A stretch of DNA of 64,000 nucleotides, from positions 558,001 to 622,000 of the forward strand of contig NZ_JARDUB010000006.1 in assembly GCF_029360665.1 (NCBI RefSeq), written 5' to 3'. This document shows positions 47,456 to 55,981 of the stretch, in pieces. The notes beneath the pieces were generated by a model, which saw only the letters and a list, made by a program, of their open reading frames with translations, had not been told where the DNA came from and did no database searches. The translations under genes were made by a program, and so were the position numbers. Each line of letters starts with the position of its first letter. Position 1 is the first letter of the stretch. The DNA comes from Eudoraea chungangensis (lineage in GTDB: Bacteria; Bacteroidota; Bacteroidia; Flavobacteriales; Flavobacteriaceae).

Positions 47456-47917
47456 ATGCAGAAAGATGTTAATATTAAAAATAAGAAGGCCCGTTTTGAA
47501 TATGAATTTCTGGACACTTACACCGCAGGTATTGTGCTCAAAGGTACAGAAATTAAGGCCATAAGAGCTGGCAAAGCTTCTATATCTGAAAGTTTCTGCG
47601 AGTTTAATGAAAAGGGAGAATTGTTGGTAATAAATATGACAGTGCAAGAATATTCGCATGCCACTCATTTTAATCATTTGCCCAAAGCCGCTAGAAAACT
47701 TCTTTTACACAAAAGGGAACTTAAGAAGCTACTTAAAGAGGTTCAGAATACTGGGTTAACCATTATACCTCTAAATCTTTTCATAAATTCTAAAGGATTA
47801 GCTAAACTTAAAATAGTACTTGCAAAAGGAAAAAAACTATACGACAAAAGAGAGGTGATCAAAGATCGGGACAATAAGCGCGATCTAGCCAGGATAAAAA
47901 AAAGCTTTAATAACTAA
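47456..47917 (+). CDS. smpB: SsrA-binding protein SmpB
   Basis: A 153-residue tmRNA-binding protein needed for trans-translation on stalled ribosomes. The OB-fold marks are NIKNKKARFEYEFLDTYTAGIVLKGTEIKAIRAG in pieces, and KLLLHKREL and VLAKGKKLYDKRE; the C-terminal tail is rich in Lys/Arg (DRDNKRDLARIKKSF). The start fits homologues. A -7-like TACTTTTG (47444-47451) lies only five bases before the ATG, so the leader, if this box is used, would be almost absent. Confidence 0.97.
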   Translation: MQKDVNIKNKKARFEYEFLDTYTAGIVLKGTEIKAIRAGKASISESFCEFNEKGELLVINMTVQEYSHATHFNHLPKAARKLLLHKRELKKLLKEVQNTGLTIIPLNLFINSKGLAKLKIVLAKGKKLYDKREVIKDRDNKRDLARIKKSFNN

Positions 47918-47922
47918 GCCCT

Positions 47923-48564
47923 TTAGTTTTTATTTTCTAAAAGCGGTACAAATTTAAAAGATCCGAATTCCTCTCGTTCGAATTCTTTATCTGATTTTCG
48001 AATTACGACCGTCATAATCTGACTTTCTTCCCCTACAGGAATCACCAATCTACCCCCTACTTTCAATTGAGACAACAACGCCTTAGGAATAGACGGAGCG
48101 CCTGCTGTAACCAGAATCGCATCAAAAGGAGCTTCTTCCGGCATTCCTTTGTAGCCGTCACCGAAAATAAATTTTTTGGGGCGATATCCCATTTTCTTAA
48201 AAAACAACGATGTTTTTTTGAAGAGTTCTAACTGCCTTTCAATAGTATAGACCTTGAACTTCATAAAGAGTAATACCGCAGCCTGGTATCCACTTCCCGT
48301 TCCGATTTCCAAAACCTTACTTCCAGGAGCTGCCTTTAATAATTCGGTTTGAAAAGCCACGGTATAGGGTTGTGAGATAGTCTGTTCGGCAGCTATAGGA
48401 AAAGCCTTATCTTGATAGGCATGCCCCTCAAAACTGCTGTCCATAAACATATGTCTTGGAACATTTCTAATGGCTTCTAAAACCCTCTTATCTTGAATGC
48501 CTTTGCTTGTAATAGTTTCTACAAGCTTATTACGCATACCCTTGTGCTTAAACGTGTCTTTCAA
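47923..48564 (-). CDS. pcm: Protein-L-isoaspartate O-methyltransferase
   Basis: A SAM-dependent methyltransferase that starts repair of isoaspartyl residues in damaged proteins. Marks are VPRHMFMDSSFEGHAY, QTISQPYTVAFQTELL, the SAM-binding LEIGTGSGYQAAVL and ILVTAGAPSIPKALLSQL. The frame is open to an ATG at 48615, but the 17 extra residues (ILNCIFLNLAEEKNP) are unlike the family; homologues start KDTxKHxG, which points to the TTG at 48564. Start is therefore uncertain. Convergent with smpB, five bases apart. Confidence 0.93.
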   Translation of the reverse strand: MKDTFKHKGMRNKLVETITSKGIQDKRVLEAIRNVPRHMFMDSSFEGHAYQDKAFPIAAEQTISQPYTVAFQTELLKAAPGSKVLEIGTGSGYQAAVLLFMKFKVYTIERQLELFKKTSLFFKKMGYRPKKFIFGDGYKGMPEEAPFDAILVTAGAPSIPKALLSQLKVGGRLVIPVGEESQIMTVVIRKSDKEFEREEFGSFKFVPLLENKN

Positions 48565-48658
48565 TGGATTTTTTTCTTCGGCTAAATTTAGAAAAATACA
48601 ATTTAATATCCCCAAGATTTAGGGCTAATTGATTTCATTAATTTAAAATTAATCTCCT

Positions 48659-48666
48659 TATTTTTG
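48659..48666 (+). promoter_or_regulatory. Probable -7 box of the Gfo/Idh gene
   Basis: TATTTTTG matches TAnnTTTG and ends 15 bases before the ATG at 48682. A TTG lies 27 bases upstream, farther than ideal. The box covers an alternative TTG start at 48664, which argues against that start. Confidence 0.4.
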
Positions 48667-48681
48667 ACAAAACTAAAATAT

Positions 48682-49644
48682 ATGCTCAAAGTAGGAGTCC
48701 TAGGCGCAGGACATTTAGGAAAAATTCATCTGCGTCTGCTAGCAGAATCGAAAGACTACGATTTAATAGGTTTTTACGACCCAGATGCCATACATGGACA
48801 AAAAGTAGCAGCTGAATTTGGTTATACCTATTACGATAACATCGGAAAACTCATAGATGCCGTAGAAGTTGTAGATATAGTAACGCCTACTCTTTCGCAT
48901 TTTGAATGTGCCAAGCGCGCAATGATGAAAGGAAAGCATGTCTTTATAGAAAAACCAATTACCCATACACTGGATGAAGCAGTTGAACTTATTGATATTG
49001 CAAAAAAGCATAAGGTAAAAGGACAGGTTGGACATGTAGAACGCTTCAACCCGGCGTTTACGGCAGTAAAAAAAATGGTGCGTAATCCGATGTTTATTGA
49101 AACACATCGGCTGGCAGAATTTAATCCCAGAGGCACTGATGTTCCGGTAGTGTTGGATTTAATGATACATGATATCGACATCATTCTAAGTGTGGTAGAC
49201 TCAGAAGTAAGCAATATTATGGCTAGTGGAGTATCCGTGATTAGTAAATCTCCCGACATTGCAAACGCCCGAATAGAATTCAAAAATGGATGTGTAGCCA
49301 ATCTAACAGCGAGTAGAATATCTCTCAAAAGTATGCGTAAATCTAGATTTTTTCAACGAGATGCGTACATCTCTGTGGATTTTTTAGAAAAGAAAGTAGA
49401 GGTGGTAAAAATGAAAGATGCACCCGAGGAAACAGGTGCTTTTGATATGGTATTACAAAATGCCGAGGGAGAAAAAAAGCAAATCTATTTCGAGAATCCC
49501 GAAATACTCGCAAATAATGCAATTCAGGACGAATTAGAATCTTTTGCATTTGCAATTAATAACAATTCCTTGCCGAGGGTGACTTTGGCAGAGGGCGGCA
49601 AAGCTCTTGAAGTTGCCCTCAAAATCATTGATGCCTTTGAATAA
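48682..49644 (+). CDS. Gfo/Idh/MocA family oxidoreductase
   Basis: A 320-residue NAD(P)-dependent oxidoreductase. The Rossmann fold starts VGVLGAGHLGKIHLRLL, with VDIVTPTLSHFECAKRAM and the EKP motif (HVFIEKPITHTLDEA, about residue 91), then a C-terminal alpha/beta domain with HVERFNPAF. These enzymes act on sugars or related hydroxy compounds; the substrate is not known. The ATG at 48682 begins the fold directly. It is followed after 45 bases by the 3-hydroxyacyl-CoA dehydrogenase gene on the same strand. Confidence 0.92.
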   Translation: MLKVGVLGAGHLGKIHLRLLAESKDYDLIGFYDPDAIHGQKVAAEFGYTYYDNIGKLIDAVEVVDIVTPTLSHFECAKRAMMKGKHVFIEKPITHTLDEAVELIDIAKKHKVKGQVGHVERFNPAFTAVKKMVRNPMFIETHRLAEFNPRGTDVPVVLDLMIHDIDIILSVVDSEVSNIMASGVSVISKSPDIANARIEFKNGCVANLTASRISLKSMRKSRFFQRDAYISVDFLEKKVEVVKMKDAPEETGAFDMVLQNAEGEKKQIYFENPEILANNAIQDELESFAFAINNNSLPRVTLAEGGKALEVALKIIDAFE

Positions 49645-49689
49645 ACGTCTCAATTCTAAAATCTATCAATAAGTAAATTAGTTTAAGTA

Positions 49690-50580
49690 ATGAATAATAT
49701 AACTGTAATTGGAGCTGGTACTATGGGCAATGGCATAGCCCATGTATTTGCCCAAAACGGATATTCAGTGATACTGACGGATATCTCTGCTGCTGCGTTA
49801 GAAAAAGGAATAGCGACAATTTCCAAGAACCTCAGCAGATTGATTGATAAGGAAAAAATACAGGCTATTGATAAAACCCAAACTTTAGATCGCATAACTA
49901 CCTCTACCTCCATAGAGGAAGGTGTCTCCAAGGCAGATCTGGTTGTTGAAGCCGCCACTGAAAATTATGAGCTTAAACTTTCTATATTCAAAGAGTTAGA
50001 TGAAATTTGCCCTGAGCACACTATTTTGGCGACGAATACTTCATCTATTTCCATTACAAAAATTGCCTCCGCAACCAAAAGGCCAGGCAAGGTTATTGGG
50101 ATGCACTTTATGAACCCTGTTCCACTCATGAAGCTAGTGGAAGTTATCAATGGGTACAGCACCAGTTCAGCAACTACGAATTCTATTCTTAGTCTTTCCA
50201 AGAAGATCGGAAAAATACCAACCGAAGTTAATGACTACCCTGGATTTGTTGCGAATAGAATATTAATGCCAATGATTAATGAGGCTATTGAAACTCTCTT
50301 TCATGGGGTTGCCGGGGTTGCCGAAATAGACACCGTGATGAAGTTAGGAATGGCACATCCCATGGGTCCGCTTCAATTAGCCGATTTTATAGGTCTGGAT
50401 GTATGTCTTTCTATACTTGAAGTTTTGTATGATGGTTTTAAAAATCCAAAATACGCACCTTGCCCCTTGCTGGTGAATATGGTGGTTGCCGGAAAACTTG
50501 GGATAAAATCCGGAGAAGGTTTTTATGACTATTCCACAAGTCGGAAGGCTGAAAAAATTGCTTCACAATTTAGCCGCTAA
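49690..50580 (+). CDS. 3-hydroxybutyryl-CoA dehydrogenase
   Basis: A 296-residue NAD-dependent dehydrogenase of the single-domain-pair type. N-terminal NAD fold: VIGAGTMGNGIAHVFAQNG (about 5-23), with VVEAATENYELKLSIFKELD; catalytic His/Glu region MHFMNPVPLMKLVEV; dimerisation domain VNDYPGFVANRILMPMINEA and GMAHPMGPLQLADFIGLD. It oxidises 3-hydroxyacyl-CoA in fatty-acid or butanoyl-CoA metabolism. No crotonase domain is fused. It lies three bases upstream of the DUF1015 gene. Confidence 0.95.
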   Translation: MNNITVIGAGTMGNGIAHVFAQNGYSVILTDISAAALEKGIATISKNLSRLIDKEKIQAIDKTQTLDRITTSTSIEEGVSKADLVVEAATENYELKLSIFKELDEICPEHTILATNTSSISITKIASATKRPGKVIGMHFMNPVPLMKLVEVINGYSTSSATTNSILSLSKKIGKIPTEVNDYPGFVANRILMPMINEAIETLFHGVAGVAEIDTVMKLGMAHPMGPLQLADFIGLDVCLSILEVLYDGFKNPKYAPCPLLVNMVVAGKLGIKSGEGFYDYSTSRKAEKIASQFSR

Positions 50581-50583
50581 CAT

Positions 50584-51819
50584 ATGGCATATATAAAACC
50601 TTTTAGAGCCATTCGACCTAGTCCAGAAAAAGTTTCGTCGGTCGTTACCGATTCCCTGGAGACCTATTCAAAGGAAGAGCAACAGGAAATACTTACAAAG
50701 AATAAGGATTCTTTTCTGCAGATAATACTACCTGACTTCCGTTCAAAAGAAAAATGGAAACCCAAAAAAAAATATAAAAAAATTCGGGAAAAGTATCTGG
50801 ATTTCATAAATCGGGGTATTCTTATTGAAGATTCCGAACCCAGTCTCTACCTGTATAAATTAGAAAAGCAAAATTATAGTAGTTGTGGCATTTTATGCGC
50901 TACTCAGGCTGAAGAATACAGAAACTCTATCATTAAAATACATGAAAATACTATTGAGAAAAGGGAGAAGCTCTTTGCAAACTATTTAGAGGTTGTAGGC
51001 TTTAAAGCTGAGCCTGTTTTAATGCTATATAAAGACCGGCCGGAAATTAACGAGATTATTGTAGCTGAATCAATAAAAACTCCCGAATATCATTTTCAAT
51101 CAGCCGACGGTACTATCCATACAATGTGGAAAATATCTGATATACAAACCATAAATCTTCTAAAACAACATTTCGGTAAGGTTGACTCTTTTTACATAGG
51201 CGATGGGCATCACAGAAGCGCCTCTACAAGTAGATTTTCCTTAAGGCGCAAAAGAAAAAACGATAATCATGATGGTACAGAGGCGTATAATTATATCATG
51301 AGTTATCTGTTGGCCGAAACTGAAGTGAGAATATATGAGTTTAATAGAATGGTACGCGACCTTAATGGTCTTTCCAAAGATTTATTTTTAAAAGAACTGG
51401 AGAAAGACTTTACAATTTATCCCAAAGGTAGCGAAGTATATAAACCTAAGTCTAAAGACCATTTTAGCATGTATTTAGATGGTCAGTTTTATGCACTGCA
51501 TTTAAAAACAGAAAACTTTTCATTCACAGATGCCCTGAGTAAATTAGACACACAAATACTTTATATGTCTATATTAAAACCTATTTTGGGCATAAAAGAT
51601 TTACGGAATGACAAACGAATTAAATATGGATTTGGGAAGAATAACGTAGAGCAGATGAAGAGAAAAATAGACGCAGGAAAATTTAAGGTAGGATTTAGTC
51701 TTCTCCCTCTTACCGTTGAGGAGATAAAGAATATTGCAGATGAAGGATTGGTAATGCCACCTAAGAGTTCCTATATTGAACCAAAATTAAAAAGTGGTCT
51801 GACCATCTATAAGTTGTAG
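50584..51819 (+). CDS. DUF1015 family protein
   Basis: A 411-residue DUF1015 protein. Family marks: the N-terminal IKPFRAIRPSPEKVSSVVT, the central PEYHFQSADGTIHTMWKI, and FYIGDGHHRSAST, whose DGHHR resembles a ligand- or metal-binding motif; then YNYIMSYLLAETEV. The biochemical role of the family is not settled; it is linked by context in many genomes to serine metabolism (serA/serC), but neither is next to it here. Tightly follows the dehydrogenase gene. Confidence 0.9.
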   Translation: MAYIKPFRAIRPSPEKVSSVVTDSLETYSKEEQQEILTKNKDSFLQIILPDFRSKEKWKPKKKYKKIREKYLDFINRGILIEDSEPSLYLYKLEKQNYSSCGILCATQAEEYRNSIIKIHENTIEKREKLFANYLEVVGFKAEPVLMLYKDRPEINEIIVAESIKTPEYHFQSADGTIHTMWKISDIQTINLLKQHFGKVDSFYIGDGHHRSASTSRFSLRRKRKNDNHDGTEAYNYIMSYLLAETEVRIYEFNRMVRDLNGLSKDLFLKELEKDFTIYPKGSEVYKPKSKDHFSMYLDGQFYALHLKTENFSFTDALSKLDTQILYMSILKPILGIKDLRNDKRIKYGFGKNNVEQMKRKIDAGKFKVGFSLLPLTVEEIKNIADEGLVMPPKSSYIEPKLKSGLTIYKL

Positions 51820-51871
51820 GCCATTGTTCATATAGGTTTAATAAGAGTTAGAATAATAAATAGTAAATTAA

Positions 51872-52534
51872 GTGCCCTTGTCAATAAAAGCTAATTTAGA
51901 AAGAATACATAAGAGCTTGCCTGGAAAGACTATCCTTGTTGCCGTTTCCAAGACTAAGTCTAAAGAAGAGATAATGGAGGCCTATGAAACAGGTCAAAGA
52001 ATTTTTGGAGAGAATAAGGTGCAGGAAATGGTATCCAAATGGGAAAATTTACCCAAGGATATTAGGTGGCATATGATAGGACATGTGCAAACCAACAAAG
52101 TAAAATATATGGCGCCTTTTGTTTCGTTAATTCATGGAGTAGACAGTCTTAAACTACTTAAAGAAATAAACAAGCAAGGACTAAAAAACCAACGAGTAAT
52201 AGACTGTTTACTGCAAGTCCATATAGCCAAAGAAGACTCGAAGTTTGGTCTTTCAGAGGAAGGTTTAATGGCAGTGCTAAAAGACATAACTAACTTAGAA
52301 TTAAAAAATATAAGAATTACGGGATTAATGGGGATGGCCACTTATACAGATGAGACAAATACAATACGATCAGAATTTAAATACTTGAAAAGGCTCTTTG
52401 ACCAAATAAGAGAAAAAAACGAAAATCTTCGCGTTTTATCCATGGGAATGAGTGCTGATTATAAGATTGCTATCGAGGAAGGCAGTACTATGGTCCGCAT
52501 TGGAAGTAGTATATTTGGGCAAAGGAATTATTAA
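51872..52534 (+). CDS. YggS/PROSC-type PLP homeostasis protein
   Basis: A 220-residue protein with the fold-type III PLP barrel of YggS. The PLP Lys is in ILVAVSKTKSKEEI (about residue 27), with FGENKVQEM, WHMIGHVQTNKVKYM, LIHGVDSLKLL, GLMGMATYTD and SMGMSADYKIAIEEGSTMVRIGSSIFG. It balances PLP supply and has no known catalytic step. The start is GTG 51872 here; TTG 51878, two codons later, gives a start closer to homologues (MSIKANL). Confidence 0.94.
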   Translation: MPLSIKANLERIHKSLPGKTILVAVSKTKSKEEIMEAYETGQRIFGENKVQEMVSKWENLPKDIRWHMIGHVQTNKVKYMAPFVSLIHGVDSLKLLKEINKQGLKNQRVIDCLLQVHIAKEDSKFGLSEEGLMAVLKDITNLELKNIRITGLMGMATYTDETNTIRSEFKYLKRLFDQIREKNENLRVLSMGMSADYKIAIEEGSTMVRIGSSIFGQRNY

Positions 52535-52567
52535 TCCTTGTTTTAAAGCAACGAGATATAACAACCT

Positions 52568-53686
52568 ATGTACACCGTACTGGATATTGAAACTACAGGA
52601 GGTAAATTTAACGAAGAAGGCATAACCGAGATCGCCATCCACAAATTTGATGGCCATAATGTAGTAGATAAATTTATTAGTCTAATTAATCCTGAGAAGG
52701 AAATCCAACCCTTTGTAGTAAATCTCACCGGGATAAATAACAAAATGTTACGTACTGCCCCAAAATTTTACGAAGTAGCGAAACGCATTGTAGAAATAAC
52801 AAAAGACACAGTAATTGTGGCCCACAATGCGCAATTCGACTATAGAATATTGAGAACTGAATTCCGAAGACTTGGGTATCAATTTGAGCGAAAAACCCTC
52901 TGCACAGTTGACCTTTCTAAAAAACTAATACCAGAAGCGGAATCACACAGCTTAGGGAAATTGGTCAGATCTTTGGGCATTCCTGTAAGCGACCGGCATA
53001 GAGCAAATGGTGACGCTCTTGCCACTTTAATGCTTTTCAAATTACTTCTCGCAAAAGATTCTGACAAAAACATTATCAAGGAGATCGTCAGAGCAGAGAC
53101 TCTAGGAGAATTATCTGCCAGACAATTAGATATCGTAGAGAGTATTCCATCTGAAGTAGGCATCTATTATATGCATAATAAAGATGGGGAAATAATCTAT
53201 TTAGGAAAAAGTAGTAATCTTAAAAAACGAGTAAACAGGCATTTTATCCAGGATGGTGAAAAAGCTAGAAAACTGCAAAAGGAAACAAGAAAAGTTACTT
53301 TTGAGAAAACTGGCAGTGAATTAGTAGCCCTTTTAAAGGAGAACGAGGAGCTTCAAAGAAACAAGCCCAAATATAATAATACGCCCAGAAAGACTAATAA
53401 ATCGAAGGGGATTAAACCAATACAACTAAATGGTTATGACCATTCGTCTAGCTCATTTATTATCAAAGACACGGGCAGGGAGATAGGCGAACGCAGTGTA
53501 ATCCTAGTAAAGAATGGGCATTTTATTGGATTGGGTTATTACAATTTGAATCATCAAATAAATAATATTCATATCTTAGAATCTGTTATTACGCCCATGG
53601 CCTTTTCTGCAGGTTCAAAAACCATAATCGAAGGATATTTAAAGCAGAAAAAGGCACTTGAGGTTATAGAGTTAAACAAATTATAG
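52568..53686 (+). CDS. DnaQ-type exonuclease fused to a GIY-YIG nuclease domain
   Basis: A 372-residue two-domain nuclease. Residues about 1-165 are a DEDDh 3'-5' exonuclease: VLDIETTGG (first Asp/Glu), VIVAHNAQFDYRIL (second Asp) and HRANGDALAT (His and last Asp). Residues about 195-275 are a UvrC/Cho-like GIY-YIG domain (VGIYYMHNKDGEIIYLGKSSNLKKRVNRHF, with the catalytic Arg and a later Glu in ALLKENEELQRNKPKYN). Such fusions occur in DNA-repair-related proteins. The C-terminal 90 residues are of unknown role. It overlaps the channel gene by one base. Confidence 0.9.
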   Translation: MYTVLDIETTGGKFNEEGITEIAIHKFDGHNVVDKFISLINPEKEIQPFVVNLTGINNKMLRTAPKFYEVAKRIVEITKDTVIVAHNAQFDYRILRTEFRRLGYQFERKTLCTVDLSKKLIPEAESHSLGKLVRSLGIPVSDRHRANGDALATLMLFKLLLAKDSDKNIIKEIVRAETLGELSARQLDIVESIPSEVGIYYMHNKDGEIIYLGKSSNLKKRVNRHFIQDGEKARKLQKETRKVTFEKTGSELVALLKENEELQRNKPKYNNTPRKTNKSKGIKPIQLNGYDHSSSSFIIKDTGREIGERSVILVKNGHFIGLGYYNLNHQINNIHILESVITPMAFSAGSKTIIEGYLKQKKALEVIELNKL

Positions 53687-54519
53687 TGTTAGACCCAAAA
53701 ATAGAACCGAAAAAAGGTTGGAGATTTAAAATTCATGAAATAATTTATGGGACTCATACTCCTGCAGGTAAGTTATTTGATATCATCCTGCTTGTAGTGA
53801 TATTATATAGTATCCTAATTGTAATGTTGGAAAGCATCCCTTCAATGGATGGAAAATATCATACTTTTTTTGATATTTCCGAATGGGTAGTTACCATCCT
53901 ATTTTCAATCGAATATATCTTACGACTTGTTTGCATACGAAGGCCCAAAGAGTATATTTTTAGTTTTTTTGGTATAGTAGATCTTCTGTCTACAATTCCC
54001 AAGTATCTTTCCTTTTTTGTTGGTGGGACCCAGTATATTACTGCTTTTAGAGCTTTACGCTTACTAAGAGTATTTCGTATATTAAAATTGGTTCGTTATG
54101 TAGGGGAGTCTAATAACCTTATGCGAGCATTGCATGCAAGCAGAACCAAGATATTTATCTTCGTTTTCTTTGTCTTAGTAGTCTCTGTATTACTAGGGAC
54201 AATAATGTATTTAATTGAAGGACCAGAACATGGGTTTAATAGTATTCCTCACAGTGTTTATTGGACCATTGTTACACTTACTACCGTGGGCTATGGAGAT
54301 ATTTCTCCGGAAACAGGGCTAGGCCAGTTTATTGCTACCTTAATTATGATCATTGGGTATGGAATCATCGCTGTTCCGACTGGAATTGTTACAGTTGAAA
54401 TTGCCAAAGGAAGAAACACCATCAAAGAAGAAAGCCCTATGGTATGTGCCTCTTGTGGAGTTGAAGGGCACCAAAACAATGCAAAGCACTGCTATAACTG
54501 TGGAAGTTCTTTAAAATGA
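53686..54519 (+). CDS. Voltage-gated-type potassium channel with C-terminal zinc ribbon
   Basis: A 277-residue six-helix ion channel subunit. S1-S4 voltage sensor helices are seen (S4-like RALRLLRVFRILKLVRY, about residues 121-137, Arg every third position), and the pore helix with the potassium filter TTVGYGD (about 200-206), then S6. After S6 a 24-residue tail contains two Cys pairs (CASCG and CYNCG), forming a probable zinc ribbon. The start is GTG, overlapping the TAG of the exonuclease gene by one base; it overlaps miaA by four. Confidence 0.92.
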   Translation: MLDPKIEPKKGWRFKIHEIIYGTHTPAGKLFDIILLVVILYSILIVMLESIPSMDGKYHTFFDISEWVVTILFSIEYILRLVCIRRPKEYIFSFFGIVDLLSTIPKYLSFFVGGTQYITAFRALRLLRVFRILKLVRYVGESNNLMRALHASRTKIFIFVFFVLVVSVLLGTIMYLIEGPEHGFNSIPHSVYWTIVTLTTVGYGDISPETGLGQFIATLIMIIGYGIIAVPTGIVTVEIAKGRNTIKEESPMVCASCGVEGHQNNAKHCYNCGSSLK

Positions 54520-55433
54520 AAAAAAATCTGTTAACGATTGTAGGTCCTACGGCAATTGGTAAGACGCGTTTAGCTATTTCCTTGGCAGAATACTATAATA
54601 CGGTAATATTAAGTGCAGATTCCAGGCAGTTTTATCAAGAAATGAGCATTGGTACCGCTGTCCCGTCTCAAAAAGAACTTAAGTCAGTTAAGCACTATTT
54701 TATTCATCATAAGAGTGTCGAAGACTTTTACACCGTTGGGGATTTTGAAAAAGACTGTATAGAACTCTTACATAAATTGTTTGCTAAACACGATATAGTT
54801 ATCCTTGTGGGTGGAAGCGGTTTGTATATCAATGCCGTACTTTACGGCTTAAACAGTTTTCCAGAGGTTGATAAGAATATTAGAAATAAACTAAATAAGG
54901 TATTTAAAGAACAAGGTATAGAGTATCTACAAAATGAGTTAAAAGCGAAGGATCCGACCTACTATGACAAGGTAGATCTGCAAAATCCACAAAGAATTAT
55001 TAGGGCGCTAGAAATATGTTTGGGAACTGGCAAACCCTATTCGTCCTATTTAACTCCTGAACGTAAAGAACGGTCTTTTAAGACTGTTTTGGTGGGACTT
55101 AAGGCAGAAAGAGATGTTATATACGAAAGGATTAATTCTAGGGTTGATAAAATGGTAAAGATGGGTTTGTTTCAAGAAGTTGAAGGCCTACTCGCATATC
55201 GAAAACTAAACGCCCTTCAGACGGTTGGTTACAAAGAGATATTCCACTTTTTCGATGGAAGCTTCAACAAGGAAACGGCCATAGAAGAAATAAAGAAAAA
55301 TACAAGACGATTTGCGAAAAGACAGCTAAATTGGTTTAAGAAAGATCCTAATGCTCTTTGGTTTGATCATAAAACGGATATAAATAGCATTATCGAGACA
55401 ATTGACTCAAAAATTTCAGGAAGCAACAGATGA
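54516..55433 (+). CDS. miaA: tRNA dimethylallyltransferase (MiaA)
   Basis: A 305-residue enzyme that adds a dimethylallyl group to A37 of tRNAs reading UNN codons. P-loop VGPTAIGKT (about residues 9-17), LSADSRQFYQEM, the GGSGLYINAVLYGL motif, DLQNPQRIIRALEI and LQTVGYKEI are all present. The length is normal. The ATG overlaps the channel gene stop by four bases (ATGA), and its own stop overlaps the kinase start in the same way. Confidence 0.97.
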   Translation: MKKNLLTIVGPTAIGKTRLAISLAEYYNTVILSADSRQFYQEMSIGTAVPSQKELKSVKHYFIHHKSVEDFYTVGDFEKDCIELLHKLFAKHDIVILVGGSGLYINAVLYGLNSFPEVDKNIRNKLNKVFKEQGIEYLQNELKAKDPTYYDKVDLQNPQRIIRALEICLGTGKPYSSYLTPERKERSFKTVLVGLKAERDVIYERINSRVDKMVKMGLFQEVEGLLAYRKLNALQTVGYKEIFHFFDGSFNKETAIEEIKKNTRRFAKRQLNWFKKDPNALWFDHKTDINSIIETIDSKISGSNR

Positions 55434-55927
55434 AAATAGTAGGCAATATAGTGTATATCATAGGGGTATCTGGTTGTGGAAAGAGTACTGTCGGCAGTAT
55501 GCTTGCCGACAAATTACAACTTCCTTTTTTTGATGCAGATGACTTTCATCCAAAAGAAAATGTAAAAAAAATGGCATCAGGAGTACCACTGACCGATGCA
55601 GATCGAATTGGCTGGCTTGAAAAGCTTAATGCCCTTGCTATAGACCATAAAGAAAATGGGGCGATAATCGGTTGTTCAGCTTTAAAAAAAACTTATAGGA
55701 ATCTGTTAGAACAAAACATCGAAGACATAACAAAATGGGTATTTCTAGATGGTAGCTTTGATGAGATTTGGTTGCGAATGAAAAAGAGAAAAGATCATTT
55801 TATGCCCTCTACCCTTTTAGAATCGCAATTCAAAACCCTAGAACCACCCGTAAATGCGCTAAATATCTCTATTAGTCAAACTCCCGAGGAAATGGTGGCA
55901 AAAATATTGTTAGAGCTAAAAGCTTAA
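55430..55927 (+). CDS. gntK: Gluconokinase
   Basis: A 165-residue P-loop kinase: VSGCGKSTVGSMLA (about 12-25), FDADDFHPKENVKKMASGVPLTDADR (the gluconokinase signature, split here as DADDFHPKENVKKMASG), IGCSALKKTYR and DHFMPSTLLESQFKTLEPP. It phosphorylates gluconate to 6-phosphogluconate. The length and motifs fit GntK. It overlaps miaA by four bases and ends before a terminator, so the exonuclease-channel-miaA-gntK genes are one tight transcript. Confidence 0.95.
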   Translation: MKIVGNIVYIIGVSGCGKSTVGSMLADKLQLPFFDADDFHPKENVKKMASGVPLTDADRIGWLEKLNALAIDHKENGAIIGCSALKKTYRNLLEQNIEDITKWVFLDGSFDEIWLRMKKRKDHFMPSTLLESQFKTLEPPVNALNISISQTPEEMVAKILLELKA

Positions 55928-55930
55928 ATT

Positions 55931-55959
55931 AAAAAGCATCCTATAAAAGGATGCTTTTT
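55931..55959 (+). terminator. Terminator after gluconokinase gene
   Basis: Stem AAAAAGCATCCT (55931-55942) with AGGATGCTTTTT (55948-55959) and a five-base loop; T run at the end. It also has an A run on the other side and may serve the minus-strand rprY-like gene, which ends at 55982. Confidence 0.88.
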
Positions 55960-55981
55960 AATGCTAATATCTAAGCTCCGT

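Noticed and set aside
48763-49328. Long minus-strand frames (114 and 165 codons) across the Gfo/Idh gene
   Set aside because: The plus-strand protein is a clear oxidoreductase throughout; the antisense frames show no recognisable fold.
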